Positions 1 through 7,966 of a DNA stretch of 64,000 bases are shown here, piece after piece. The stretch covers positions 18,736-82,735 of the forward strand of contig JAFRJZ010000026.1 in NCBI GenBank assembly GCA_017431945.1. Reading direction: 5' to 3'. Numbering within the stretch: position 1 is the stretch's first letter; every line of letters starts with the position of its first letter. The translations under genes were made by a program, and so were the position numbers. Below the pieces are notes generated by a model that was not told the origin of the DNA, ran no database searches, and saw only the letters and a list, made by a program, of their open reading frames with translations. Source of the stretch: Candidatus Saccharimonadota bacterium. Its GTDB lineage: Bacteria > Patescibacteriota > Saccharimonadia > Saccharimonadales > Saccharimonadaceae.

Positions 1-80
1 GCCCGTCTTCACGGGCGCGCCGCGCTCAGTCTGTCCGCGTCCCAAGGGGCGAACGGCAGCAGCCTGCGAAAGTCCCTCAA
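1..80. repeat. GC-rich palindromic element inside the helicase gene (partial)
   Basis: The first bases contain a small hairpin of the CCCGT-loop-ACGGG type, shared with the elements in uvrB, leuS, gatA and downstream of tuf. The element runs off the window edge, so its outer arms cannot be checked. It is read in frame on the minus strand. Confidence 0.55.
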
Positions 81-825
81 AAGCACTATCCATGCTAATT
101 CTAGCGAGCCAGCCGGCGGCGTTGCTCATGAGGATATTGAAGTCGATTTTATCCTGCTTTTTAAGAGCTTGGCAGTATTCGCGATAGATAGGCAGGGCGA
201 AGTCGTAAAATATTTTGGTTTGCGGGTCAGCGCTGTAATTACCGACAGCCTGAGTGAGTTTTCTAAAGCCAATCGCGCCAGGGTATTTTTGCTGAGTACG
301 GTTGATAAACTGCGATACAAGGCTAAGAGTCTGAGCCTCGGCGGGAGTGGATGGTTGGAGGATGTGGGCGGTTTTTAATGGATTTTTAATCTTAGTGTGG
401 CACCAAATGAGGGTTTGGAGGAGTTGGCTTCGGTCATCCTCGGAGATAATATGCGGCTTTTGACCGGCCTGTTTGAGCGTATCAAGAGCGAATTTATGAA
501 AAGTGGTGGCGATACTGGGAGTTTCGGCGAGCAAAGGTGTGCCGTCGATTTTGACCTCAGTAAGGCGCTGGTTGATTTCGGCAGCAGCAGTACGGTTAAA
601 GACAAAGGCCGAAATCTCCTCTGGCTTAATTCCCTCTTGATGGATAAGATAAGCAATCTTGGCGACAATAATACGCGTCTTACCCGAACCGGCGCGCGCA
701 GTCACTAGAGTATTCTTGTGGCTATCGCACACCGCCGCGGCCTGCTCCTTATCCAAAAAATATGACTCACCGTGTAACGACACGTGCCGTTCAAACCATG
801 CTTGAATTTCGCCTGGAATTGACAT
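1..825 (-). CDS. UvrD/PcrA-like SF1 DNA helicase, N-terminal part
   Basis: Reading from the ATG at 825, 275 codons stay open to the window edge, so only the N-terminus is present. A Q-motif-like LDKEQ (residues 24-28), a Walker A box ARAGSGKT (43-50), an FNRTAAAEI stretch (76-84) and TTFHKFA (107-113) match the first motifs of superfamily I 3'-5' helicases. The likely role is ATP-driven DNA unwinding in repair or recombination. The last roughly 25 residues are encoded by a GC-rich palindromic element that keeps the frame open. The exact subfamily cannot be fixed without the C-terminus. Confidence 0.75.
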   Translation of the reverse strand, partial: MSIPGEIQAWFERHVSLHGESYFLDKEQAAAVCDSHKNTLVTARAGSGKTRIIVAKIAYLIHQEGIKPEEISAFVFNRTAAAEINQRLTEVKIDGTPLLAETPSIATTFHKFALDTLKQAGQKPHIISEDDRSQLLQTLIWCHTKIKNPLKTAHILQPSTPAEAQTLSLVSQFINRTQQKYPGAIGFRKLTQAVGNYSADPQTKIFYDFALPIYREYCQALKKQDKIDFNILMSNAAGWLARISMDSAFEGLSQAAAVRPLGRGQTERGAPVKTG

Positions 826-833
826 AAACTTTA

Positions 834-862
834 TTGACAATGATGGATTATTTTTATATAAT
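834..862 (+). promoter_or_regulatory. Consensus promoter for a short plus-strand RNA
   Basis: TTGACA (834-839), a 17-base spacer and TATAAT (857-862) form a perfect sigma-70 type promoter. No plus-strand gene of usual size lies downstream, which suggests a non-coding transcript starting near 869. Confidence 0.6.
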
Positions 863-868
863 TTATAT

Positions 869-938
869 TATTGAAAGGATTGCTAGATTATCCTTTCGTT
901 GTGTTGTAGTCTAACCTTAATGGTTAGACTTTTCTTTT
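869..938 (+). ncRNA. Putative ~70-nt RNA antisense to a small ORF
   Basis: Downstream of the consensus promoter are two hairpins: GAAAGGAT (873-880) with ATCCTTTC (890-897), then AGTCTAACC (908-916) with GGTTAGACT (922-930). The second is followed by a T-rich run, as in an intrinsic terminator. The RNA would be complementary to the 3' end of the 21-codon ORF on the other strand. Convergent overlap at the 3' ends is the arrangement of several type I toxin-antitoxin pairs. This is inference only. Confidence 0.4.
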
Positions 939-982
939 GGTTTCTTGTCAAAATTGAGAATTATTAGTCCAATTTGAAGCAT
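917..982 (-). CDS. 21-residue small protein with strong ribosome binding site
   Basis: The ORF starts at 982, and GAAAGGAG lies about nine bases upstream, a strong Shine-Dalgarno sequence at normal spacing. It encodes a short hydrophobic N-terminus (MLQIGLIILNF) and a basic tail (DKKPKEKSNH). The stop codon falls in the loop of the terminator hairpin of the opposing RNA. The likely promoter is at 1114-1142, leaving a leader of about 125 bases that can fold (CACAAAC with GTTTGTG, and TTAGTGG with CCACTAA). It could be a small membrane-active peptide, a leader peptide for the helicase gene, or chance. Confidence 0.35.
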   Translation of the reverse strand: MLQIGLIILNFDKKPKEKSNH

Positions 983-1113
983 AACAATTACTCCTTTCTG
1001 GTAGTCCTAGCCTATCTAGCATCAGCCTTTTTAGTGGACCCCCACCGACCCACAAACTACGACTATGTTTGTGATTAAAGCCCACTAATCTCCAAAAGTA
1101 CAACACGCGACGC

Positions 1114-1142
1114 AGTGTAGCAAAAAGACCGACAGAATTCAA
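1114..1142 (-). promoter_or_regulatory. Third copy of the nuclease-cassette promoter, without its gene
   Basis: TTGAAT, a 17-base spacer and TACACT are read on the minus strand. The upstream flank (TTGAGCTCAAGCTTG) and the TTTTTGCTACA core match the promoter of the nuclease-like gene at 19377-19769, but that gene is not present here. It may drive the small ORF at 917-982. Confidence 0.45.
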
Positions 1143-1176
1143 GCTTGAGCTCAATATTTTAAAAAGAAAATGATGT

Positions 1177-1779
1177 TTACAAAATAATTTGTTTGATTTC
1201 GGTGAAAATTTCTTCGATGGTACCAGAAGCGTCGATGATTTGGAGATTGAAATCTTTGGCAATGCGCGGATAAGCGGCGTTGACTTTTTGCTGAAAAGTG
1301 TCGGGCTTGGCTTCAAAAGTTTCAGTATCTTTACCGCGACCAGATTGGCGAGTAAGGCGAACTTCGTCTGGTACAGTGAGAATAAAGCCATAATCAGGTC
1401 GGAAATATTTTTCGGGTAATAAATCCTTAGTGATACGGATAATTTTGTTACGCGACACGCCTTCACCATAACCTTGATAGGCCAGTGTTGACCAGTAATT
1501 GCGAGCTGATATGACGATGCCGCCGCGTTTTAGGACTGGCTCAGCGATTTTGTACCAAAGCTCCACGCGGGCGGCCGTGAATAACAGGACATTGGTAATA
1601 GGCTCCAAGTGATAACCGCGAGACAAAATCATATCATGTAAATCATGCGCTTGAGGTAAGTCGCCGTCTGGCTCCTCGAGCATGACGACTTCTCTGCCTT
1701 GCTCCTTGAAATATTTTGTTAATAATTCGGCTTGAGTGGATTTGCCAGTACCGTCTTGGCCTTCGATAACTATGTACAT
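1177..1779 (-). CDS. tmk: Thymidylate kinase (copy 1)
   Basis: Thymidylate kinase phosphorylates dTMP to dTDP with ATP. The 200-residue protein has Walker A GQDGTGKS (7-14) and a LID-like RxxRQSGRG stretch near 141-149. I chose the ATG at 1779 because it sits directly after the tdk stop and matches copy 2; an upstream start at 1812 would overlap tdk. The usual DRY motif before SxxAYQG reads ARN here (residues 92-94), and the same change is in copy 2. It is co-transcribed with tdk, giving a two-step thymidine salvage route. Confidence 0.9.
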   Translation of the reverse strand: MYIVIEGQDGTGKSTQAELLTKYFKEQGREVVMLEEPDGDLPQAHDLHDMILSRGYHLEPITNVLLFTAARVELWYKIAEPVLKRGGIVISARNYWSTLAYQGYGEGVSRNKIIRITKDLLPEKYFRPDYGFILTVPDEVRLTRQSGRGKDTETFEAKPDTFQQKVNAAYPRIAKDFNLQIIDASGTIEEIFTEIKQIIL

Positions 1780-1781
1780 CA

Positions 1782-2369
1782 CTAGACCTTTTCCAGATAT
1801 TTTTGATAACAAGCCGGACAGAGTGCGCGATATTCAACTTTACTAGTGCCATCGTCAATTAAAATATCTGGACCGGTAGTGATAAGCTTATTATCGACAA
1901 AACGAACATTGCGAGTGGCTTTATGGCCGCATTCGCAGATGGTTTTGATTTCTTCGATATCATGAGCGATCTGCAATAAGCGCGTCGCGCCCTCAAAACC
2001 ACCGTCGTTTTGACGAAAATTAAGGCGAAGTCCATAAGCTATAACGGGGATACTCAATTTGGTGGTGATTAGCATTAATTGGTCAGCCTGAATAGGAGTA
2101 AGAAATTGAGCCTCGTCGACCAGAACACAGTCGACCTTAGGGTAATTTTTACAAATTTCGTCATATAAATTAGTTTTATGGCTGAAACAGAGGTCAGTTT
2201 CGCGTTCGGGACCGATACGAGTAAGTAATTTGGTACCGTTTTTGGTATCAATTTTAGGTTTGATCACGCAGACTTGGTGACCTCGCTCCTCGTAATTGAA
2301 AGCGACCTGTAGAAGCTGCATAGTTTTGCCACATCCCATCGCGCCATAGCGAAAATATAACTTTGCCAT
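1782..2369 (-). CDS. tdk: Thymidine kinase (copy 1)
   Basis: Type II thymidine kinase, 195 residues, phosphorylates thymidine (or deoxyuridine) with ATP. Visible motifs are the P-loop GAMGCGKT (9-16), VDEAQF (84-89, with the catalytic Glu) and two Cys pairs (145/147 and 184/187) for a structural zinc. The start has a -10 box TAAAAT only six bases upstream, suggesting a leaderless transcript. It is followed three bases later by tmk. A second, clearly diverged copy of the pair is at 8291-9483 on the other strand. Confidence 0.93.
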   Translation of the reverse strand: MAKLYFRYGAMGCGKTMQLLQVAFNYEERGHQVCVIKPKIDTKNGTKLLTRIGPERETDLCFSHKTNLYDEICKNYPKVDCVLVDEAQFLTPIQADQLMLITTKLSIPVIAYGLRLNFRQNDGGFEGATRLLQIAHDIEEIKTICECGHKATRNVRFVDNKLITTGPDILIDDGTSKVEYRALCPACYQKYLEKV

Positions 2370-2428
2370 GTCTTTATTTTAGCATAGTTTATGGTTATAG
2401 TGTTGGCGGAAAATGAATTATCAAAAAA

Positions 2429-2467
2429 GAGGGCTGGGCCTCGCACCTCCGGCGCAAGGTCGCCCTC
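2429..2467 (-). terminator. Intrinsic terminator of the nuclease-like gene at 2495
   Basis: A GC-rich inverted repeat (GAGGGC with GCCCTC at the ends) is followed on the minus strand by TTTTTT. Its core GCGCCGGAGGTGC is almost the same as the core of the terminator at 19322-19362 behind the paralogous gene. Confidence 0.7.
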
Positions 2468-2494
2468 GATACTTTTATTGTAGCATATTTGCTA

Positions 2495-2878
2495 CTAGAA
2501 TTCAAGTAGTCTATGATCTTTCGTAATAATTTTTAACTGCTTACAAGAATTAATTTGCTTGAAACACCTCTTAAGTTCTTTTATCGCAATCTCTTCTGGC
2601 ATTTTTGATTTTGACAAATCTATAATTACATTTTCGGATTGCTTAGTAGCTTTTTTGATAATATGTTCCAAAGATATTTTACTTTTACCTTGCGGACTTT
2701 TCATCTCCCATTCTTTACCCGACATTATAAAATCTGGGGTTTTAGTCTTGGGACTATTGGATGGTGGTATGAGTTCTATATCGTAACCGAGATTAGTCAA
2801 GAATAGAATTGTATCGTATTCGTGTTTTTCTAGCTTTACGCCGTTGGGTTTAATCTTTCCTGATTTTTGATTTTTCAT
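2495..2878 (-). CDS. Standalone CdiA-C-terminal-type nuclease-like protein (copy 1)
   Basis: A 127-residue protein starting at MKNQKSGKI. Its central part, PDFIMSGKEWEMKSPQG followed by SLEHIIKKATKQSENVIIDL, resembles the tRNase/PD-(D/E)XK-like domain at the tip of some CdiA contact-dependent toxins (an Asp, then E-x-K, then a K/Q-rich helix). That assignment is from memory of the family and needs a profile search. There is no signal peptide, partner domain or visible immunity gene. The start is fixed by a promoter shared with copy 2 (19377-19769), whose -10 ends seven bases before this ATG. Confidence 0.55.
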   Translation of the reverse strand: MKNQKSGKIKPNGVKLEKHEYDTILFLTNLGYDIELIPPSNSPKTKTPDFIMSGKEWEMKSPQGKSKISLEHIIKKATKQSENVIIDLSKSKMPEEIAIKELKRCFKQINSCKQLKIITKDHRLLEF

Positions 2879-2885
2879 ATGCGAG

Positions 2886-2914
2886 AATGTAACAAAATGA
2901 ACCGTAAAATGCAA
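2886..2914 (-). promoter_or_regulatory. Leaderless promoter of nuclease-like gene, copy 1
   Basis: TTGCAT, a 17-base spacer and TACATT are read on the minus strand; the -10 ends seven bases before the ATG at 2878. The -10 region and start context (TACATTCTCGCATATG) match copy 2 closely, so the whole transcription and translation start is conserved. Confidence 0.65.
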
Positions 2915-2942
2915 GCGCTAGCCTGATATTTTACAAAAAAGT

Positions 2943-2967
2943 AGCCCCGGTCGTTTAGACCGAGGCT
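2943..2967 (-). terminator. Shared-type terminator of orphan cassette 1
   Basis: AGCCTCGGTC pairs with GACCGGGGCT around a short loop, followed on the minus strand by ACTTTTTT. The same hairpin sequence stands behind the orphan genes at 4209 and 7967. Confidence 0.85.
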
Positions 2968-2974
2968 GAGCTTT

Positions 2975-3451
2975 CTAGACCGAAACATCTATTTGGTTTA
3001 ATTCAGGCCCTATTATTTCTAAATCAAATAAAGAACCGTCTGGGGCAATGTATTTTTCGACCGCAACGACAAATATATCGCCCACTTCTACTGAATACCA
3101 TAATTCTTCGTTGTTGAATTTATGGATTTCCCCATTAATTCTCGTCACGACATAGTGACGATCATCATCGGTGCAAAATATTCTCGTGTCGCCAAAGCGA
3201 TACTTATCTATAACTTCGCACCAAAGCGTCGTTTCAATCTTCTTAGCGCGACGTCTGTTCCAGGTTTTGTTTGTTTCTTCCCAATATACGATTGTCATTA
3301 ACATCCAAAATGCTGAAATCTCCCATATCGCTAAAGCAGGAATATCGACGTCGTACCACACGCCAGCAACATAAAACAAACGTATAAACGCTAGAATACT
3401 CACCGTCGCCGTCCCTGAAACAATTCTTGCCGAATAGTTATGCTTCTTCAT
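2975..3451 (-). CDS. Orphan cassette protein 1 (two membrane segments plus soluble domain)
   Basis: A 158-residue protein with no family I recognise. It has hydrophobic segments at about residues 11-32 and 39-58, a basic stretch KTWNRRRAKK, then a roughly 95-residue soluble part rich in beta-type residues. It resembles orphan 2 (4209-4703) in this layout, but I see no clear sequence identity. The stop codon TAG lies inside TCTAGAAAGCTC (2968-2979), the inverted match of the GAGCTTCTAGA in its own leader. Its promoter, leader hairpin and terminator are shared with two other genes in this window. Confidence 0.75.
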   Translation of the reverse strand: MKKHNYSARIVSGTATVSILAFIRLFYVAGVWYDVDIPALAIWEISAFWMLMTIVYWEETNKTWNRRRAKKIETTLWCEVIDKYRFGDTRIFCTDDDRHYVVTRINGEIHKFNNEELWYSVEVGDIFVVAVEKYIAPDGSLFDLEIIGPELNQIDVSV

Positions 3452-3477
3452 GATAAACCCCCTATCTTTTAATGTGC

Positions 3478-3541
3478 TCTAGAAGCTCATAACCTTTTAC
3501 GGTTATTTTTACATTATATCACACTTATGCTATTTTGTCAA
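3478..3541 (-). promoter_or_regulatory. Shared promoter and 5' leader of orphan cassette 1
   Basis: On the minus strand: TTGACA (3541-3536), 17 bases including AGCATAAGTGTGA, TATAAT (3518-3513), a hairpin ATAACC/GGTTAT (3489-3506), then GAGCTTCTAGA (3488-3478). The block from -35 through the hairpin is nearly identical in front of 4703 and 7967, although the proteins differ. Confidence 0.85.
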
Positions 3542-3643
3542 TAGCCAAAACATGTTTTACTGGGGTAGTGCAAAAAAACGGCCCTGGTCTATGCTAGACT
3601 GATATTCTGTAAGAAAAGGTTTTATGATAAAATAAAAGTGCTT

Positions 3644-4174
3644 ATGGATGATATATCGACTATCTGTTTTATAACCGCGCAAGTTATTGGGCTGGTGGCG
3701 ATTATTGTGGATATGCTGAGTTTTCAAAAAAACAGCAAAAACGAGCTTTTGAAATTGCAGATTGCTTCTAATTTTCTGTTTGCTGTGCAGTACATGTTTC
3801 TAGGGGCGTTTTCGGGGGCTTTGATTAATGTAGTGTGTATGGCGAGGAATTACCTCTTTCGAAAGTTTAAGAAAATACCGTTTTACCTGTTGCTGATAGT
3901 GCTGGTGGCGTTTGTGGTGTTTACGGTGGTAACTTACGACGGGCCGGAGAGCCTGCTGCCGCTGTTTGCAATGAGTATATACACCCTGGCGCTTTACACC
4001 GGTAATACTACTAAAATTCGGTTGGCCGAAATTAACGGTTGTATTTTGATGATTATTTATAACGTGATGGTGCTGGCGATATTTGGCACGATAGCGACGG
4101 CGCTAGTGATGGCGTCGACCATCGTGGCGATGGTGAGGTATCGGGGCGGCAAAAAGCCGGCGAGAGAAAAATAG
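3644..4174 (+). CDS. YgjV-like inner membrane protein
   Basis: A 176-residue, very hydrophobic protein with about six membrane segments. The N-terminal ITAQVIGLVAIIVDMLSFQ followed by QIASNFLFAVQYMFLGAF and the NxxR stretch fit the YgjV-type family of bacterial inner membrane proteins, whose function is unknown. I prefer ATG at 3644; GTG at 3638 is also possible. Its stop codon at 4172 overlaps the hairpin that also terminates the convergent orphan cassette 2. Confidence 0.7.
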   Translation: MDDISTICFITAQVIGLVAIIVDMLSFQKNSKNELLKLQIASNFLFAVQYMFLGAFSGALINVVCMARNYLFRKFKKIPFYLLLIVLVAFVVFTVVTYDGPESLLPLFAMSIYTLALYTGNTTKIRLAEINGCILMIIYNVMVLAIFGTIATALVMASTIVAMVRYRGGKKPAREK

Positions 4175-4197
4175 CCCCGGTCATTTAGACCGAGGCT
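4173..4197. terminator. Bidirectional terminator between YgjV-like gene and orphan cassette 2
   Basis: AGCCCCGGTC, a loop, then GACCGAGGCT, flanked by T-rich sequence on the minus-strand side and less so on the plus strand. It is the same hairpin as at 2943-2967. Confidence 0.8.
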
Positions 4198-4208
4198 AGC
4201 TTTCTAGA

Positions 4209-4703
4209 CTACTTTTTTAATGAGAGCGAAATAACTTTTGCTCCCTCGACATGATAGCGACCGCCGTAAAGATGGCGTGTTACCGAACACTTTACTTCTA
4301 CTTTGTCGTACGCATTTATGTTTTTCCATAAATGCGGATCTACTTCTGCCCAACACGGCCAGTAAACGTCAGTGTCGTCTTCCAAGCCAAGACTGAGCCC
4401 GCATTTTTTGTTATGAACCCAACGTTCATAGACGATTGCATCCAAGATTTCTTCTTCTTGGATTAACGCTCCAAACCTTTTGTTTAGAGCATAGTTTATA
4501 CGTCCGAAGTTCTTGTCGGTCAACGTGGCTTTGTAAACAGGGATGCCGATTGCAGCAACCACCCCCAAAAAAACAATAGTAGCTGCAAAAGCATTTTGAG
4601 GATTTCCCCTCGTGTGCAGTGCGGCTAATACGCCAGCGGCTATAATCAGCACTAAGCTCAGGCCCTGAATTACATTTTCGTAGTCGACATAAAATCTTTT
4701 CAT
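4209..4703 (-). CDS. Orphan cassette protein 2 (two membrane segments plus soluble domain)
   Basis: A 164-residue protein without a family I can name. Hydrophobic segments are at about residues 11-29 and 36-58, followed by a charged linker and a soluble C-terminal half ending in GGRYHVEGAKVISLSLKK, which could be an OB-like or small beta fold. The gene stops three bases before TCTAGAAAGC, the inverted match of the TTTCTAGA in its leader. A good Shine-Dalgarno (AGGGAGG) precedes the ATG. Confidence 0.75.
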   Translation of the reverse strand: MKRFYVDYENVIQGLSLVLIIAAGVLAALHTRGNPQNAFAATIVFLGVVAAIGIPVYKATLTDKNFGRINYALNKRFGALIQEEEILDAIVYERWVHNKKCGLSLGLEDDTDVYWPCWAEVDPHLWKNINAYDKVEVKCSVTRHLYGGRYHVEGAKVISLSLKK

Positions 4704-4745
4704 AATAACCTCCCTATTATTGAACTATTGTCATTGTGAATGTAC

Positions 4746-4810
4746 TCTAGAAAGTGTATAACCTTTTATGGTTATGCTTACATTATATCACACTTATGCT
4801 AAAAAGTCAA
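4746..4810 (-). promoter_or_regulatory. Shared promoter and 5' leader of orphan cassette 2
   Basis: TTGACT (4810-4805), a 17-base spacer containing AGCATAAGTGTGA, TATAAT (4787-4782), then hairpin ATAACC/GGTTAT (4758-4775) and CTTTCTAGA. It is nearly identical to the leaders of orphan cassettes 1 and 3. Confidence 0.85.
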
Positions 4811-4824
4811 TAGGTAGAACATAT

Positions 4825-5550
4825 TTAACAGGGGTAATGTTGGCAGAAATAGCGGTAAAGCTCGTCGCAGAGCTTAGGGTCCATAGGGGGTTTGTCTTGA
4901 TAAGGGCTAATGCGCCCGAGCTTGGCGTATTTATCGCTGCCAAGTTTGTGATAGGGGAGAAAATCTACCCGCTCGACATTTTCAAGATGCGTGCGTAGAA
5001 ACTGGGCGAGGTCGCGCATGTACTGCTTGCTATCGTGAACCTCTGGTACCACGACTTGGCGAATCCAAACTGGTTTTTTGGACTGATTAAGGGCCTTGGT
5101 AAACTCCAAAAACCTGTCTAAATAGGCTTTGGAGGTGATTTCTTGATAACCATCTGGGGTGATGTGCTTGATATCAAGTAAAACTAAATCCACATTTTGC
5201 AAAATTTCATCGTAGCGCCCGAGGCCAATACCGGCGGTATCAAGAGCGATATGAACGCCTTCTTGATGTAATTTTTTGCAAGTTTCTAGCAATAACAGAG
5301 GCTGTAAAAGTGGCTCGCCGCCCGAAAAAGTCACCCCGCCACCTCGCTTAAAATATGGCTTATTGCGGAGAACTTTTTTAACAATTTCATCCGGGGTAAT
5401 ATTATCTGGCTGGCGTTCCTGCATCTCGGGGTTGTGACAATACCGACAGCGTAGCATGCAGCCGTTCAGAAACACCACGGTGCGGATGCCGGGGCCATCG
5501 GTAAGACCGAAACTTTCGATTTCGGCGACCGAACCCTTACATGTGGTCAT
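4825..5550 (-). CDS. pflA: Pyruvate formate-lyase activating enzyme (radical SAM)
   Basis: The enzyme uses S-adenosylmethionine and a [4Fe-4S] cluster to place the glycyl radical on pyruvate formate-lyase. The 241-residue protein has the cluster motif C31-x3-C35-x2-C38 (CMLRCRYC) and the FSGGEPLLQ stretch of the SAM-binding region. Length is normal for the family. The start at 5550 overlaps the last 14 bases of pflB, so translation is likely coupled. Confidence 0.93.
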   Translation of the reverse strand: MTTCKGSVAEIESFGLTDGPGIRTVVFLNGCMLRCRYCHNPEMQERQPDNITPDEIVKKVLRNKPYFKRGGGVTFSGGEPLLQPLLLLETCKKLHQEGVHIALDTAGIGLGRYDEILQNVDLVLLDIKHITPDGYQEITSKAYLDRFLEFTKALNQSKKPVWIRQVVVPEVHDSKQYMRDLAQFLRTHLENVERVDFLPYHKLGSDKYAKLGRISPYQDKPPMDPKLCDELYRYFCQHYPC

Positions 5551-7774
5551 GGAAAGTGCGGTCGATTACTTCTTGCTGTTGCTCAGGGGTAAGACGGTTG
5601 AAACGCACCGCGTAGCCAGATACGCGGATAGTCAAAAGCGGGTATTTCTCGGGGTGATTCTTGGCGTCGATTAAGGTTTCGCGATTTAGTACGTTGACAT
5701 TGAGATGATGGGCGCCTTGCGAGAAATAGCCATCCATTAGTGCTACGAGATTTTCGGTGCGGTCTTCGATAGTAATGCCGAGCGACTGAGGGATGATAGA
5801 AAATGTATTTGAGATACCATCGCGACAACATTTGGCCCAGTCGAGCTTCGCTACAGAGTTCAGTGAGGCGATCGCACCACTCTTGTCGCGCCCGTGCATC
5901 GGATTCGCCCCTGGTGCAAACGGTACTTTAGCTTTGCGGCCATCAGGGGTGGCACCAGTATTGTGGCCATAAACAACATTAGAGGTAATAGTAAGTACCG
6001 ACATCGTTGGTATTGCATCGCGATAACAGGGGTGAGAAGCAAGCTCGGCATAGAATTTTTCTAGTAACTCCTCTGCCATGTTATCCACGCGATCGTCATC
6101 GTTGCCATACTGGGGGTAATCGCCTTCGATTTTGAAATCTACTGCTAGGCCGTCTTTGTTGCGAATAGGGGTGACTTTGGCATATCTGATGGCTGAGAGT
6201 GAATCGGTCGCTACTGAAAGCCCCGCAACGCCATAAGCCATAAGGCGCCTGACGTCGGTATCGTGGAGCGCCATCTGGCTGGCCTCGTAGGCGTATTTGT
6301 CGTGCATGTAGTGGATGATATTCATGGTCTGATTGTAAATACGTGCGACTTCTTTCAACACCTTATGGTAGGCAGATTTGACTTGGCGATAATCCAGTAC
6401 CGCATCAGTTGTGGGCTCAAAACCGGGCAAAACCGTCTCGCCAGTCATCTCATCTACGCCCCCGTTAATCGCGTACAATAAGGCCTTAGCTAGGTTACAA
6501 CGAGCCCCAAAGAATTGCATATCTTTACCCTCACGCATCGCCGACACGCAACAAGCAATGGCATAATCGTCGCCCATATGGGGTCGCATCACGTCGTCGT
6601 TTTCGTATTGAATAGAATCAGTATCAATGCTGACTTTGGCGCAGTATTCTTTCCAGGGAGTGGGGAGCTTTTCTGCCCAGAGGACGGTCATATTGGGCTC
6701 AGGGGAAGATTTGAGGTTTTCGAGGGTGTGAACGATACGGAATGAGGTTTTGGTAACAAGCGATTTGTGGCCGCTAGTGGTCAAACCACCTACCGAGCAA
6801 GTGACCCACGTCGGATCGCCGGAGAACAGTTCATCATAATCAGGGGTGCGCAAGTGTCTAACTGCGCGTAGTTTAATAACAAAATTATCGATGATCTCTT
6901 GGGCTTTGCGCTCATTTAACGTGCCCTCCCTAAAATCGCGCTCGAAGTAAATATCGAGAAACGCATCGACACGCCCGAGGCTCATAGCGGCACCGTTGTT
7001 TTCCTTGACGGCGGCTAGATAAGCAAAATAAGTCCATTGTACGGCCTCTTTGGCATTTCTGGCGGGTCGAGAGATATCAAAGCCATAACTCTTGGCCATT
7101 TTTTTAATTTTGCCTAGTGCCTTATACTGCATAGCAATTTCTTCACGCAAGCGAATCGTGGCATCATCCATCTGGTGAATTGGCATTTCGTCCCAATCTT
7201 TGCGTTTTTCTCGCATCAGAAAATCGATGCCATAAAGTGCCACACGGCGATAGTCGCCAATAATGCGACCGCGACCATAGCTATCGGGGAGACCGGTCAG
7301 AAGTTTGTTATGGCGAGCACGGCGAATTTCAGAGGTATAAGCGTCAAACACCCCGTCGTTGTGTGATTTGAAAAGACCGGAATTAAGGAATTTCTTGAGG
7401 TTGGCGCCCATTTCGTAACCATAGATATCGAGCTCATTATAAACCATGCGAAGACCGCCCTTAGGGACGATACTGCGACGGCCGAGTTTGTCAGTCTGCA
7501 AACCAACGATGACATTGTCTTCTCTAGAAATATAGCCCGGCTCAAAAGCATCAACATCGGCTGGATGTATGGTGTCGATATCGATAACGTGCTTTTTGAT
7601 CTCTTTGCGATTCATTTTGTTGAAAATTTCTAGAAGTCGTAAAGTTTTAGGGGTGGGACCGGCAAGAAAATCTTCACCGCCACGGTATTCACGGTAATTT
7701 TGCTTGATAAAATTGCTTACGTCAACGGTGTTTGTCCATGTGCCGGCTTTAAAGCCACGCCAGCCTTCATACAT
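5537..7774 (-). CDS. pflB: Formate C-acetyltransferase (pyruvate formate-lyase)
   Basis: Cleaves pyruvate with CoA into acetyl-CoA and formate without oxygen or NAD. The 745-residue protein carries the active-site pair Cys408-Cys409 (AIACCVS) and the glycyl-radical loop [10 protein letters not shown] with Gly720; both match the positions of the E. coli enzyme. The start at 7774 has TAGGAGG upstream. The sequence is intact and looks close to those of fermentative Firmicutes. This, with its position between the inverted tdk-tmk copies next to orphan cassettes, suggests acquisition by transfer (inference). Confidence 0.95.
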   Translation of the reverse strand: MYEGWRGFKAGTWTNTVDVSNFIKQNYREYRGGEDFLAGPTPKTLRLLEIFNKMNRKEIKKHVIDIDTIHPADVDAFEPGYISREDNVIVGLQTDKLGRRSIVPKGGLRMVYNELDIYGYEMGANLKKFLNSGLFKSHNDGVFDAYTSEIRRARHNKLLTGLPDSYGRGRIIGDYRRVALYGIDFLMREKRKDWDEMPIHQMDDATIRLREEIAMQYKALGKIKKMAKSYGFDISRPARNAKEAVQWTYFAYLAAVKENNGAAMSLGRVDAFLDIYFERDFREGTLNERKAQEIIDNFVIKLRAVRHLRTPDYDELFSGDPTWVTCSVGGLTTSGHKSLVTKTSFRIVHTLENLKSSPEPNMTVLWAEKLPTPWKEYCAKVSIDTDSIQYENDDVMRPHMGDDYAIACCVSAMREGKDMQFFGARCNLAKALLYAINGGVDEMTGETVLPGFEPTTDAVLDYRQVKSAYHKVLKEVARIYNQTMNIIHYMHDKYAYEASQMALHDTDVRRLMAYGVAGLSVATDSLSAIRYAKVTPIRNKDGLAVDFKIEGDYPQYGNDDDRVDNMAEELLEKFYAELASHPCYRDAIPTMSVLTITSNVVYGHNTGATPDGRKAKVPFAPGANPMHGRDKSGAIASLNSVAKLDWAKCCRDGISNTFSIIPQSLGITIEDRTENLVALMDGYFSQGAHHLNVNVLNRETLIDAKNHPEKYPLLTIRVSGYAVRFNRLTPEQQQEVIDRTFHDHM

Positions 7775-7867
7775 AGTGTACCTCCTAAAATGTTTATGTA
7801 GTTATTATAGCATAAAAATCATTAGCGTGTTTGAAATTATTTCACCTCTGTTAATATGTTCTTATTA

Positions 7868-7931
7868 TTGACATTTTAGCATAAGTGTGATATAATGTAA
7901 GCATAACCGTAAAGGTTATGAGCTTTCTAGA
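7868..7931 (+). promoter_or_regulatory. Shared promoter and 5' leader of orphan cassette 3
   Basis: TTGACA (7868-7873), a 17-base spacer, TATAAT (7891-7896), hairpin CATAACC/GGTTATG (7902-7920) and GAGCTTTCTAGA (7920-7931). Transcription should start about at the hairpin, so the RNA would begin with a stem-loop. Confidence 0.88.
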
Positions 7932-7966
7932 ACATTAAGAGTTTTAACAATAGGGAGGTTATTGTT

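Noticed and set aside
948..1469. 173-codon minus-strand ORF overlapping tmk
   Set aside because: It runs through tmk in another frame and through a structured leader; the protein has no domain or signal, and tmk is certain.
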